From Pseudomonas putida (GTDB lineage: Bacteria > Pseudomonadota > Gammaproteobacteria > Pseudomonadales > Pseudomonadaceae), in NCBI GenBank assembly GCA_041879295.1, contig CP047153.1, positions 62,001 to 126,000 of the forward strand: DNA of 64,000 nucleotides. The letters run 5' to 3'. Position 1 is the first letter of the stretch, and every line of letters starts with the position of its first letter. The translations under genes and the position numbers were made by a program. The notes below the pieces were generated by a model. The model had not been told where the DNA came from, searched no databases, and saw only the letters and a list, made by a program, of their open reading frames with translations. Below, one piece after another: positions 32,326-40,233 of the stretch.

Positions 32326-32655
32326 TTATTCGAGGATTTTATTAAGGGCTTTGTACTCTGGCCAGTCGATACCCAGCGCATCAGCCATTTGCCGGTGGCG
32401 CTTAAGCCGCCATTCCTGAGCTTGTTGAGGGGATTCGGCAACCAGCCCTATCACAAACTCATCCAGGTCGATTCCCCGCTTCTCCGCGGCTTCAGCGAAC
32501 ACCCGAATCCGCTGAGCTTTACGATACTCCTCCACAGTCATACCACCGGCCTCAATCACCCGGGGGTTAACCGCCTCAATCTCTTTCATCGCATTGGGGT
32601 TGTCAGCAAAGAACTTGTTCCGAGCTGCGTCGTACCGGTCTTCGAAGGTCAGCAT
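32326..32655 (-). CDS. Small helical hypothetical protein (109 aa)
   Basis: It starts at 32,655 with GGGAG seven bases upstream on the minus strand. The product is helical and charged (MLTFEDRYDAARNKFFADNP; YRKAQRIRVFAEAAEKRGIDLDEFVIGLV; ALGIDWPEYKAL). It is divergent from the gene at 32,895. The function is unknown. Confidence 0.55.
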   Translation of the reverse strand: MLTFEDRYDAARNKFFADNPNAMKEIEAVNPRVIEAGGMTVEEYRKAQRIRVFAEAAEKRGIDLDEFVIGLVAESPQQAQEWRLKRHRQMADALGIDWPEYKALNKILE

Positions 32656-32894
32656 GCCTCACTCCCTGTTTTGTGAATTGATCGCTGCGAGGCAGCGGAT
32701 GGCGCATGCGCGCATATGCGTGAGTTTACCGTGGGATCGATGACATCAGGACCAAGCTTGCGCGATGAGCTACGAGAGGATTGAATCATGCAGTGGAAGA
32801 ACGGGCCTGAGTCCGGTAAGCCGCAAGCAACCTCTGTTTTCAAGCACAGCCCATCGATCTTACTTCTGCATCCCCCCTGGAAGGAGCCTGCCTC

Positions 32895-33410
32895 ATGAAA
32901 AATGCGACTCTGCTCGGTACCGAGCCTCCGGCGCTGCTGACCACGCCTTTGACCGTAGTGCTTGACTCTATTGTCCTGGACGAGTTGAACTTCTACCGAA
33001 AGGCGCAGCATGCGTTCTACGCCGCCCAAGCCGTCGATAGCACTTATCAGGATGAGCTGAAGGGTTTGCAGGCGAAATACGAGCAGGCCCAGCGCCTTCT
33101 CGGGAACGTAGTTGGCCACCTGGTTCGTTCCGCCTTGGGCGAGCCGATGCACCTGATGACCGCGGAGCCCGTGCCGGGGCCAGCTGTTGAAAGGGGCGAA
33201 CAGCTGATCAGCCAGGCCTCCATCGCCATTGCTCACACCTACCTGGCCAGCGTGCTGGACGCGGCTCGCACAGCGGCGAGCATTGAAGAGGCGAAGCGCG
33301 AGTCGAGCGTGGCCATCGGGTATGCCAGGCTCATGGCTGACCTAGGGTTGCTGACCGATGAAGAGTACATTGGCAAGCGTAGCGAGGCACTGCAAGCAGT
33401 GGAGCGGTAA
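32895..33410 (+). CDS. Hypothetical helical protein (171 aa)
   Basis: ATG 32895 with AAGGAG upstream. The product is almost all helix (LNFYRKAQHAFYAAQAVDSTYQDELKGLQAKYEQAQRLLGNVV; SSVAIGYARLMADLGLLTDEEYIGKRSEALQAV). It has a coiled-coil-like central part. The function is unknown. Confidence 0.55.
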   Translation: MKNATLLGTEPPALLTTPLTVVLDSIVLDELNFYRKAQHAFYAAQAVDSTYQDELKGLQAKYEQAQRLLGNVVGHLVRSALGEPMHLMTAEPVPGPAVERGEQLISQASIAIAHTYLASVLDAARTAASIEEAKRESSVAIGYARLMADLGLLTDEEYIGKRSEALQAVER

Positions 33411-33813
33411 GAATGCGGGTATGCAAGGCAACTACTGGAACACCAGGAGCGGTCTCCGTAAGCGTGAAATCAGGTTGCCAGCCGCCACCGCTTGCTCCAG
33501 GCGGTGCACGAAGGGCGCCGGCATCAGCAGCTATTTGCTCCAGCTGAAGTGTATGGGGGCAGTGAAATTACCTTCTCACTCACATTGTCGTATAGGCAAA
33601 TTATCATTGTTAAAGGTTGTCCTATAGGATAACCTTTTTCCGTCTCGGGCACCATTCGGCTATAGCTTAGCCTTTCGTTGCTGATACAGCTGGCGTAGCT
33701 TGCTACGTTATCGAAGAGGCGACGAGTTGATGACCAGGTTGATCGGTAACACTGCAGAGCGGTAGAGGCCGCCAAGGCGGCTCGTTCTGGGGCCTGATCC
33801 AGGAATGATCAGT
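33411..33813 (+). other. Intergenic region holding a type-B operator pair
   Basis: No gene is supported; a 68-codon frame from 33,421 reads through the operators and has odd composition. The two palindromes at 33,585 and 33,617 and a GTAGC-TT-GCTAC hairpin at about 33,696 are the main structures. Confidence 0.45.
33585..33634 (+). promoter_or_regulatory. Type-B palindromic operator pair, locus 3
   Basis: TTGTCGTATAGGCAAA (33,585-33,600) and GGTTGTCCTATAGGATAACC (33,615-33,634), a 20-bp near-perfect palindrome. Their cores start 32 bases apart, close to the 33 bases seen at locus 1 but with the strong and weak sites swapped. The next gene is at 33,814. Confidence 0.6.
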
Positions 33814-33981
33814 ATGACTTTGACGTACGAAGAGGCGATGGACGAGGAAACAGAGGTGTACCGCGCCGAGGTTGCCCGAGAGTGCGAGATCCGCGGCCTT
33901 GACTTGGCAGAGTTGATCGCAGCCTTGGGGGACCACGTTGTTTACAAGTCACGTGAGATTATGAAGTGGTTCGGGTACTGA
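33814..33981 (+). CDS. Small acidic protein (55 aa)
   Basis: ATG 33814 with AGGA nine bases upstream. The product is helical (MTLTYEEAMDEETEVYRAEV, then ECEIRGLDLAELIAALGD) and ends EIMKWFGY. It is the first gene after type-B locus 3. The function is unknown. Confidence 0.45.
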   Translation: MTLTYEEAMDEETEVYRAEVARECEIRGLDLAELIAALGDHVVYKSREIMKWFGY

Positions 33982-34097
33982 TTCGCGATGCCGTTATTTG
34001 CACCGATGACCTGCACCACCAGAATCGCCCCGGGCGGGTAATTGCAAATAGGAAAAGACCAAGCTGTGTTTATTAGCCTGGCAAAGGAGAATTACTT

Positions 34098-34523
34098 TTG
34101 AAAAGCTTCGCGATCTCGATCGCTTGGGTAATGCTGGTGCTCTGGTGTGCGATCCGAATCGGCTTCGCTCTGCAAACAATCGACCCTGCAGTCGCGTTCA
34201 TCACTGATCCATCCATCTGTCACCTCGCAGGATCTCCAGTAGTCAATGGGCACTGCCGGGCCGAAGGGCGGATTGTGGGTGGTCTCGATGACAAATGGCA
34301 TCTGCACACGGCAAGCACTCCAGCAGAAGGGGTTGTCCTGCCCAAATCGGTCGGTCTGCTGTATCAAGTAGAGTCATACAGTTTTCGGGGTGGTTCACTT
34401 GCTGGTTACGTGCTGGCAGTCCTAACCTTCATCCTCGCTTCCCTGCCGGCCGTTATTGCAACGTTGAAGGTGTCACGTAAAGCTCGCACCTCATCGCCGA
34501 ACCAATCTTCACAAGGAGTTTGA
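34098..34523 (+). CDS. Two-pass membrane protein with exported loop (141 aa)
   Basis: The TTG start at 34,098 is supported by GGAG nine bases upstream. There is an N-terminal segment (SFAISIAWVMLVLWCAIRIG), about 75 presumably periplasmic residues with two cysteines (ICHLAGSPVVNGHCRAEG), then YVLAVLTFILASLPAVIATL. The next gene starts one base after its stop. The layout resembles small plasmid exclusion or conjugation accessory proteins, but there is no family match. Confidence 0.55.
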   Translation: MKSFAISIAWVMLVLWCAIRIGFALQTIDPAVAFITDPSICHLAGSPVVNGHCRAEGRIVGGLDDKWHLHTASTPAEGVVLPKSVGLLYQVESYSFRGGSLAGYVLAVLTFILASLPAVIATLKVSRKARTSSPNQSSQGV

Positions 34524-34524
34524 C

Positions 34525-34797
34525 ATGGATTACGGATTTCACCCGGGAAGGCGGAGGCTTAAATTGCCGTTCCCTGTACTCTTCGTTCTCGTAGTTGGCC
34601 TCATTGCTGCAGCCGTAAGTGTTGCTGTATTTGAATTCAAACCAGCTGCTTGGTTAGTCATGGGTGTGATTTACGTCTGTGCTTTTTTTGCCCTTGTTAG
34701 CGGTAAAGAGGGTAAAGGCAGCGCAGCACTTTGGCTTGCAAAGGCCTTTGCTTTTAGCGGTATTTTTATTCTCTGCTTGGTGACGCTGGCTAAGTAG
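34525..34797 (+). CDS. Small membrane protein (90 aa)
   Basis: ATG 34525 with AAGGAG six bases upstream, directly after the preceding gene. Three hydrophobic segments (FPVLFVLVVGLIAAAVSVAVF, AWLVMGVIYVCAFFALV, AFAFSGIFILCLVTLA). It is probably in one operon with 34,098. The function is unknown. Confidence 0.55.
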   Translation: MDYGFHPGRRRLKLPFPVLFVLVVGLIAAAVSVAVFEFKPAAWLVMGVIYVCAFFALVSGKEGKGSAALWLAKAFAFSGIFILCLVTLAK

Positions 34798-34827
34798 GGC
34801 GAATCCAAATAGATTTTGGTGGATCAA

Positions 34828-35163
34828 ATGTTCATGACTATCAAACTTGACGGCCAGCAACCCTATGCTTTCAATCCGGTTGATGCCGCTCGCAGCGAAC
34901 CTGAGTTCCTGGTTCAGATGCTTGAGCGGATGCTGGATGAGAAGTTCAGCACTGAGAAGAGAGCAGACCTCCTAGCCATTGTCGCCGCTCTGCCCGAGGG
35001 GGCAACCATGCTGGATCTGTTCGAGGCTATCAAGGCTCAAGAGGCTGCGAGCCTGGGCATCACTCCAGAACAGTACGAAGCATTGTCCCCGTTGCTTGTT
35101 GCACTTCGGGAGATGCAAGAGAAGGGCCCGCTGGCCGGCCTCTTCGACCAGCCGCACGGGTGA
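34828..35163 (+). CDS. Hypothetical helical protein (111 aa)
   Basis: Start ATG 34828 or 34834; the frame opens at TTG 34,816. The product is soluble and helical (FLVQMLERMLDEKFSTEKRA, then DLLAIVAALPEGATMLDLFEAIKAQEA). The next gene starts 8 bases on, or at a GTGA overlap. The function is unknown. Confidence 0.5.
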   Translation: MFMTIKLDGQQPYAFNPVDAARSEPEFLVQMLERMLDEKFSTEKRADLLAIVAALPEGATMLDLFEAIKAQEAASLGITPEQYEALSPLLVALREMQEKGPLAGLFDQPHG

Positions 35164-35171
35164 CGAACAAC

Positions 35172-35444
35172 ATGGATCATAATCATCCTAAACCGCCATG
35201 CCGTCGTACGACGCAACATTCGTTTATGCTGGTCATTGCATTAGTCATGCTCGGTTGGCAGGGCTACTTGTTCCACTTGCAAGCCGCCACAATTGGTTCG
35301 TTCCGCGGATACGAGTGGCCTTCGCTCTGGCCTGCTTTTGTGGCTGCAGCTGCGCTTATCCTGCTCGTACGCTCGATTCGGCGGTACCAAGCGGCGGTGC
35401 GATCTGCAAAATGGGTGCGCCGCGATGGACGCCGTCTTCCCTAA
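35172..35444 (+). CDS. Small two-segment membrane protein (90 aa)
   Basis: ATG 35172; GTG 35160, overlapping the previous stop, is an alternative. Segments FMLVIALVMLGWQGYLFHL and LWPAFVAAAALILLV, then a strongly basic tail (RSIRRYQAAVRSAKWVRRDG). The function is unknown. Confidence 0.45.
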   Translation: MDHNHPKPPCRRTTQHSFMLVIALVMLGWQGYLFHLQAATIGSFRGYEWPSLWPAFVAAAALILLVRSIRRYQAAVRSAKWVRRDGRRLP

Positions 35445-35698
35445 TCGGCTGGAAGATACTTCCGGCCTGCTTAAGCGGTTTTTTGAGGAAGCACCGTGAT
35501 TGAGCAAATTTGCATTGACGGGGCACCTGGGCTGTAGCCGGGATCGACACGGAAAAGGAGAATGTCGTCGCCGGCATGTCGCTATCACCTTGATTGGTCG
35601 TGAGAAATCCGTCTAGGCCAGTTACACTTCATGCTAGGCCACAGCTAGGCCAGGTCTGATGAAAGGCGTGAGCTTCGCACCCACAACGTGAGGTATAT

Positions 35699-35932
35699 AT
35701 GAGCGATAACGAAAAATACAGCCAGCTAGACCAGGATCTCGAAGCTTTTGGCGATAAATGGTCTATCGAGAACTCGATCATCTGGTGCCAGGATTGCAAT
35801 TCCAGCCAAGCTGTTGATCAGGCGGCCGAATCCTTCGCTCATGCGCAAGGGTGCTCTAACGAAACAGAAAGGGCACAGCATCCGTGGCATGAGCTCAAAG
35901 ATCTGCTTGGTGACCTTCCTCACCTTGGGTAA
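35699..35932 (+). CDS. Small hypothetical protein (77 aa)
   Basis: ATG 35699 with GAGG five bases upstream. It is acidic, with WCQDCNSSQAVDQAAESFAH (a CxxC pair) and a later HAQGCSNE. It resembles small phage-type proteins with one metal-binding pair. The function is unknown. Confidence 0.5.
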   Translation: MSDNEKYSQLDQDLEAFGDKWSIENSIIWCQDCNSSQAVDQAAESFAHAQGCSNETERAQHPWHELKDLLGDLPHLG

Positions 35933-36016
35933 AACAGCGGGCGGTTTTTCCCATCTACCTTGGTCGCAAGCTAGGGTAGCTGGAAACTAGATTAATTTTG
36001 GTGTGCAATCGTTCTC

Positions 36017-36487
36017 ATGAAAGTAATTATCTTCGCAGCTTTGGCTGCTTTCTCGTTCAATGCATGTGCAGAGTCAGTAAATATACGCACTGAGCTCTAT
36101 CGCAATGGTGAGCTTGTAGCTAAGCCTTACGCGATTACTGACAACGGTTCCCGGCGTCCGTTCAAAGAAGTTCAGTACATGAACTACAGAGAATTAGTTG
36201 GTTCGAATAAAGCGCGACTCGGCCGTCTAGAGCTTGGCACAACTGCTTATTTTACGCCAGTTGTCACTAGTGATGGAGACATCCGTCTGACCATGGACGT
36301 CAACTACGTACGCTTGAAGGAAATGAAGACTGACAAATTTGGTAGTCTTACCGTTGATTACCCTGTCACTGATGGCTACGTGTATAAATCGACTGAAATT
36401 CTCCCTAATGGTGGTAAGCGCGAATATAGAACCACCGAAAAAAATGGTGATGAGTACACTTACATCGTCACAGCTACAAGGCAATAA
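36017..36487 (+). CDS. Exported periplasmic protein (156 aa)
   Basis: An N-terminal signal peptide is clear (MKVIIFAALAAFSFNACAES, probable cleavage after ACA). The mature part is beta-rich (VNIRTELYRNGELVAKPYAI; LELGTTAYFTPVVTSDGDIRLTMDVNYV), suggesting a small beta-sandwich. The function is unknown. The ribosome site is weak. Confidence 0.6.
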   Translation: MKVIIFAALAAFSFNACAESVNIRTELYRNGELVAKPYAITDNGSRRPFKEVQYMNYRELVGSNKARLGRLELGTTAYFTPVVTSDGDIRLTMDVNYVRLKEMKTDKFGSLTVDYPVTDGYVYKSTEILPNGGKREYRTTEKNGDEYTYIVTATRQ

Positions 36488-36713
36488 TTCCACGCACTAC
36501 TGGTTCTTCCGTCGAATATATTTCGCGGTCTCGCACCGGTCTTCTCGCGCCAGCGCCAGTGCGACTGCCACTGGCTGCAGGCCTGGCGCTGCTTAAAGTT
36601 CGCCGCCTGATCCGTGACGAGACTCGGCGGGACGGTTTGATCATTTCTTAACCTGAGAACGAGGTGCACGCTGAACGCTGAGCGCGGCCTTCTATCGTAC
36701 GCCTTTTCGGTAT

Positions 36714-36773
36714 TGTGACAATCTTAATTGTCCTGTGATGATCTCAATTGTTTTGTGACAGTCTTAATTGATG
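36714..36773 (+). repeat. Three tandem 20-bp repeats (iteron-like)
   Basis: TGTGACAATCTTAATTGTCC, TGTGATGATCTCAATTGTTT and TGTGACAGTCTTAATTGATG follow each other without gaps. The 20-bp period keeps each copy on the same face of the helix, as in plasmid iterons or multi-site operators. They lie about 40 bases before a type-A promoter. No rep gene is visible beside them. Confidence 0.65.
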
Positions 36774-36809
36774 CAAAACACCGGGCTCCCACAAACCTCC
36801 CTCATGATA

Positions 36810-36852
36810 TTGATCTGCCACCCGGTGGCCAGTATTATCTATACGTGTTATG
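36810..36852 (+). promoter_or_regulatory. Type-A promoter/operator, copy 6, with -35
   Basis: TTGATC (36,810-36,815), a 17-base spacer, then TATTATCTATACGTGTTATG (36,833-36,852). The next gene starts at 36,984. Confidence 0.65.
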
Positions 36853-36983
36853 AATCCATTCCTGGGAGGTGGCGAAGGCCAATGGGTGGGTCATGCGCGG
36901 TCTGCCTGGTCGTGTCATTCACCTCTGCCCGCACTGTGCCTCACTACCTGTTCAGTGAAACCCAACATTGAGGAGACAATGGG

Positions 36984-37181
36984 ATGCGCCCGATTATCGA
37001 GACTGACAAGCAGCTGATAGATGCCCTGGTCTTTGAGGGGGAGTTCGGTGTCAGCAAGGTTCAACGTTTGACCGGTTGGGGCTACAACCAAGCTGCCAGA
37101 AAACTGGAAGAGCTGGCGAAGCAGAATCTGATACGGCCTGTTGAAGAGGCTCCTTACCGGTTCGTTTTGTCATCGGAATGA
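36984..37181 (+). CDS. FtsK-gamma-like winged-helix small protein (65 aa)
   Basis: The sequence DKQLIDALVFEGEFGVSKVQ, then RLTGWGYNQAARKLEELAKQ-NLI, matches the pattern of the FtsK gamma DNA-binding domain (S...LQR...IGYNRAAR..E.....G.V), here free of any motor. ATG 36984 has GGAG upstream. It probably binds DNA. The tandem 20-bp repeats and type-A site upstream are candidate targets, which is inference from position only. Confidence 0.6.
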   Translation: MRPIIETDKQLIDALVFEGEFGVSKVQRLTGWGYNQAARKLEELAKQNLIRPVEEAPYRFVLSSE

Positions 37182-37191
37182 TCACCAACCC

Positions 37192-37776
37192 ATGAGCATG
37201 CGCAGAGCTTTCGGCGACGTAGTCGATCTGAGTAATGCAGAGAGTGGGGTCTGCCTTGCCCGTATCGTCTCCGGGCCTGCTGATTGCAATGTCTGCACCG
37301 GATTTGTGGTGGGCGTCTGTGACGACCCAAATTGCGTTGAATGGAGGGTCTTGGAAGCCTTGGATGTGCAACTGAGCCCTATCGCTAAGGAGTTCCACCT
37401 CGTTTCCGAGTGTGTGATGCGCGATGCTGATCTTTTCACGCCCCTGAACCCGGAGACCTCCTCTGGTCAGTGCCCGGCCTGCGCTGGGACAGCCGTGGTT
37501 AACGAATGGCAAGAGCTGTTCTCAGGAAAGCTGAAGGCATACAAAAATCTGGTGTGTGACTGTGGCCATTGGCACGGGGACACCGGAAATCTTGGCGAGT
37601 ACCAATACCTGGAAGATATTGATCACTGGATTGCTTGGCATCACATTCACATCGAGCAGGAACTCGCCGAGTTGGAGTGGTTGACCCCCGAGGACTTCCT
37701 GGGCTTCGTGTTGGGTCTTCAATCAGTACATTCCCCCTGTAATGTCGACGGAATATCGAGGGCTACACCATCATGA
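37192..37776 (+). CDS. Hypothetical protein with zinc-finger-like centre (194 aa)
   Basis: I start at ATG 37192; 37,198 is equally possible. The N-terminal part contains several cysteines (ADCNVCTGFVVGVCDDPNC), the centre has CPACAGTAVVNEW and LVCDCGHWHGD, which could bind one zinc, and the C-terminus is helical. The stop overlaps the next start (ATGA). The function is unknown. Confidence 0.5.
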   Translation: MSMRRAFGDVVDLSNAESGVCLARIVSGPADCNVCTGFVVGVCDDPNCVEWRVLEALDVQLSPIAKEFHLVSECVMRDADLFTPLNPETSSGQCPACAGTAVVNEWQELFSGKLKAYKNLVCDCGHWHGDTGNLGEYQYLEDIDHWIAWHHIHIEQELAELEWLTPEDFLGFVLGLQSVHSPCNVDGISRATPS

Positions 37777-38069
37777 CCACTCCACCAGTGTCATCGCGGC
37801 AACCGCAAGCGGCATTCCGCGCTTTGCGGCCTGCGCAGCTCTCACAAGGCCGCTTCGCTATCATGGCGCACGTCCTCGGTGAAAATGGGAAACCTACCTG
37901 TGGAATGGCTTTGGATCTGGTGAATGCAGAACCCGCCGATCGTATCCATGTTGCGGTGCGTTGCCGGCGGCCAGGTTGCTCCAGGCGCTGGCCTGATACT
38001 GATCCTCTCGATGAGCACTTCTTCTGCAAAGACCATTCTTGGCTCAACGACCTCAAATCAAGCGTCTGA
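37773..38069 (+). CDS. Small cysteine-containing protein (98 aa)
   Basis: It is coupled to the previous gene by an ATGA overlap. The C-terminal part VAVRCRRPGCSRRWPDTDPL, then EHFFCKDH, could form a small zinc site. The N-terminus is unstructured-looking. The function is unknown. Confidence 0.5.
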   Translation: MTTPPVSSRQPQAAFRALRPAQLSQGRFAIMAHVLGENGKPTCGMALDLVNAEPADRIHVAVRCRRPGCSRRWPDTDPLDEHFFCKDHSWLNDLKSSV

Positions 38070-38110
38070 TGGGCAGAACCCGGCCGCTAACACACCTATG
38101 GAGAATTAGC

Positions 38111-38413
38111 ATGTCGATGGAGTTTCGAACCCTGGCGGGAAACACCGTGATGATTGATCCAGGTACTGACGGTCAACTAGCCTTTGCATTGCCTGACCCT
38201 GTCGCCGAACCTGGCCTTGGCCAAGTTGAAGAAGTACGCCTTCTGCGGAAGCAGATCGAGGCGCTTGTTCGCAGCAAAGGGGATCCGGCGGATGCAGCAT
38301 TGAGCATATGCGTCTTGCTCGATGAGCACCTGGGATTAGCTGATGAAGGGTTCTTTGACGATGACGATGCGGTCCAGGATGCGATCCTGGCTGCCCGGGC
38401 GGCAGATGAGTGA
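38111..38413 (+). CDS. Small acidic hypothetical protein (100 aa)
   Basis: ATG 38111 with GGAG seven bases upstream. The acidic product has a helix (GQVEEVRLLRKQIEALVRSK) and an acidic C-terminus (GFFDDDDAVQDAILAARAAD). The family is unknown. Confidence 0.5.
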   Translation: MSMEFRTLAGNTVMIDPGTDGQLAFALPDPVAEPGLGQVEEVRLLRKQIEALVRSKGDPADAALSICVLLDEHLGLADEGFFDDDDAVQDAILAARAADE

Positions 38414-38607
38414 GGAGTGAATACTCCGTGGATCCGCTGCTACCGCTGGTCTGTTTCTAACTCTAACCAAGCATCTCACCCCGCACCTCAATGATCGCGC
38501 CGGCCAGGGGGCGACGATCAGCTCTACCACCCCTCCAACGCTCAACTCCCCATTCCGCACGCTATCGCTCCAGATCGGGGGATTGGCTTGAGCTCAAAGC
38601 CATCGCA

Positions 38608-38627
38608 TACTGTTCGCATATACAGTA
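38608..38627 (+). promoter_or_regulatory. LexA (SOS) box
   Basis: TACTGTTCGCATATACAGTA has perfect TACTGT/ACAGTA arms and the CTG-N10-CAG layout of gammaproteobacterial LexA sites. It ends 11 bases before ATG 38639, where it would block transcription until DNA damage. Confidence 0.75.
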
Positions 38628-38638
38628 TAGGTGGCAAT

Positions 38639-38914
38639 ATGTTTTGGGATGACGAGCCGTTGCCAGAGGTGCCCGCCGACATTCTCGCCCAGGCCGCGAA
38701 AGGGGCCGACTCGGGGGATATCGGCGACCGCGAGCGTTCGGCTTTGCAGCGGGTGATCGCTATCAACCAGCGGCTATACCGCAGAGCCTGGGAACTGGAA
38801 CGCAAGGTAGAAGAACTGGAGTCCCATGGGGAATCCATGCGGCAGCAGATTGTAGGCCTGGTCCAACTTACGCGACGACTGGGATACGAACCGTCTACAA
38901 AACAGCCCCGCTGA
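38639..38914 (+). CDS. SOS-controlled small coiled-coil protein (91 aa)
   Basis: ATG 38639 with AGGTGG five bases upstream, directly after a LexA box. The product begins MFWDDEPLPEVPADILAQAA and continues with a long coiled coil (YRRAWELERKVEELESHGES-MRQQIVGLVQLTRRLG). Regulation by LexA is read from the DNA; the role during the DNA-damage response is unknown. Confidence 0.6.
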   Translation: MFWDDEPLPEVPADILAQAAKGADSGDIGDRERSALQRVIAINQRLYRRAWELERKVEELESHGESMRQQIVGLVQLTRRLGYEPSTKQPR

Positions 38915-38952
38915 TCAGACCGTCCCGCCGGCCGCCTAAGCCCAGAAGCACC

Positions 38953-38994
38953 TTGAATAATGGGTCAGTTGTAGTGTTATGCGTACGTGTTATG
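38953..38994 (+). promoter_or_regulatory. Type-A promoter/operator, copy 7, with -35
   Basis: TTGAAT (38,953-38,958), a 16-base spacer, then TGTTATGCGTACGTGTTATG (38,975-38,994). The next gene starts at 39,044. Confidence 0.6.
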
Positions 38995-39043
38995 TATTAT
39001 ATTTCCGATTCGATTCCCAAGACCCCCAAGGGTGCTCACGAGC

Positions 39044-39259
39044 ATGGACGGAACCCTTCAACAAGTTACCCCTTGTCGAAAGTGCAACAGCCTCAGCGGC
39101 TGGTACGAGAAGAGGATTTGCAAGTACACGCAGATCTTCGAGGCCAACGGGGACGCCTTCGACGCCAGCAACATGGTGCGAGTTCGAGGCGGCGATCGCC
39201 GCTTCTGTGTGCAGTGTCATCGCGACATAACCGATCAGATACAGGTAGTCGTCGCCTGA
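39044..39259 (+). CDS. Small zinc-ribbon-like protein (71 aa)
   Basis: ATG 39044 (MDGTLQQVTPCRKCNSLSGW). Two CxxC pairs (CRKC and FCVQCHRD) frame an aromatic middle part, suggesting one zinc ribbon. It is the first gene behind type-A promoter copy 7. The function is unknown. Confidence 0.55.
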   Translation: MDGTLQQVTPCRKCNSLSGWYEKRICKYTQIFEANGDAFDASNMVRVRGGDRRFCVQCHRDITDQIQVVVA

Positions 39260-39301
39260 CAACGCATTTTCAAGCCCTCATATCCCAAGCGAGAGATCCA
39301 G

Positions 39302-39601
39302 ATGAACAAACAGCAAGCAATGCCTCGCGATACTTACATGGATCGCAACGGGCCTTGGATTCGCCCTTTCATTGGGGCGATTCTGATGTTGTTGGGACCT
39401 GTGCTGTTGCAGGTCGTGAATTCCACCCCGGCTTGGCTGCCGACCTGGGCGTCGACCTTAGGTGGGGCAGTCGGCTTCGGTTTCGCCGGTTTCTACGCGA
39501 TCAAGACGGAGACGGTTTCCGCTTTGATCATTCGAGTGTTGGCGAATGCGCTTTGGGCGATGTTGATCGTGTACCTGGTCGTTCATGCGCTTGCCTCTTG
39601 A
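39302..39601 (+). CDS. Small membrane protein (99 aa)
   Basis: Three hydrophobic segments (WIRPFIGAILMLLGPVLLQVV, LGGAVGFGFAGFYAI, VLANALWAMLIVYLVVHALA). The next gene starts 12 bases after its stop, so they are probably one operon. The function is unknown. Confidence 0.55.
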   Translation: MNKQQAMPRDTYMDRNGPWIRPFIGAILMLLGPVLLQVVNSTPAWLPTWASTLGGAVGFGFAGFYAIKTETVSALIIRVLANALWAMLIVYLVVHALAS

Positions 39602-39612
39602 GGAACAACCCG

Positions 39613-40140
39613 GTGCGAGACCCACTGAAACTGCTCCTCTTTTTCCCTGTTATTCCGATGCTTTGGGGCGGCTTGCAGTTGCAGCTGCAATACCTCGGGT
39701 GGATTCCACAGGAAAGCCTGAAGTCGACTGTCTGGTTAATTGTCTGCAGCCTGTTGATGACTCTGCTGGTTGCTTGGGTGCTCAAGAAGTCATCCTCCCA
39801 GGAGCGACTCACGCTTGAGATGAAACTGAACAGTATCGTCACAGGCGGAGGAGAGTGTTTCACCGGGGCGTTCTCCTCGGATACCCGGTTCTTGGCTGAT
39901 TTGGAAGAGTTCCAAGATGTCCTCCACGCCGTTGCGTGGCGTGACTCACGTAACAATGGCCGCTTCATGGCCTGGCGCGAACCGGCTACGGTTCAGATCT
40001 GGCCAGGTCCCTTGGGGATCACTGAAATCGAGCTTGAGGTCGTTACCAGGGCCCTTGCTGCAGAGTTCACCTCGCTGGAAGTTGAGGTGATGGAGGCGGC
40101 CCCTGAGCTAGAACGTCTCGGCAGCACTGTCCAGGCATGA
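39613..40140 (+). CDS. Two-pass membrane protein with cytoplasmic domain (175 aa)
   Basis: GTG 39613 has GAGGAA eight bases upstream. It has two N-terminal hydrophobic segments (LKLLLFFPVIPMLWGGLQLQ and STVWLIVCSLLMTLLVAWVL) and then about 100 soluble residues (LADLEEFQDVLHAVAWRDSR; GPLGITEIELEVVTRALAAEF). It is the last gene before the type-C operators. The function is unknown. Confidence 0.55.
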   Translation: MRDPLKLLLFFPVIPMLWGGLQLQLQYLGWIPQESLKSTVWLIVCSLLMTLLVAWVLKKSSSQERLTLEMKLNSIVTGGGECFTGAFSSDTRFLADLEEFQDVLHAVAWRDSRNNGRFMAWREPATVQIWPGPLGITEIELEVVTRALAAEFTSLEVEVMEAAPELERLGSTVQA

Positions 40141-40170
40141 GCTCAGTGCGCTATTTTTTGGTGTCCTGAA

Positions 40171-40211
40171 TAGGCACATGTGCCTAGAATGCGGGTAGGC
40201 ACATGTGCCTA
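40171..40211 (+). promoter_or_regulatory. Type-C operator pair, upstream of regulator
   Basis: Two exact copies of the perfect palindrome TAGGCACATGTGCCTA at 40,171-40,186 and 40,196-40,211, with starts 25 bases apart, ahead of the gene at 40,234. Confidence 0.75.
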
Positions 40212-40233
40212 TTTTCAGATGTTTGGAGGGGTG

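Larger units (their letters stand above)
36488..36983 (+). other. Intergenic region with direct repeats and type-A promoter
   Basis: No gene is supported. It contains three 20-bp direct repeats at 36,714-36,773 and type-A promoter copy 6 at 36,810-36,852. Short frames through it have no ribosome sites. Confidence 0.5.

Noticed and set aside
33421..33627. 68-codon ORF after the gene at 32,895
   Set aside because: It reads through the type-B operators and contains scattered Cys, Arg and Ser with no ribosome site.
35425..35499. 24-codon ORF overlapping the end of the gene at 35,172
   Set aside because: No convincing ribosome site; too short to judge.
36714..36773. CRISPR reading of the three 20-bp repeats
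   Set aside because: The repeats are adjacent with no spacers and are AT-rich; iteron or operator is more likely.
38953..40140. Single 395-codon protein
   Set aside because: The frame joins non-coding DNA and the antisense-phase of two real genes (39,044 and 39,302) to the real gene at 39,613; a GTG with a good ribosome site marks the true start.
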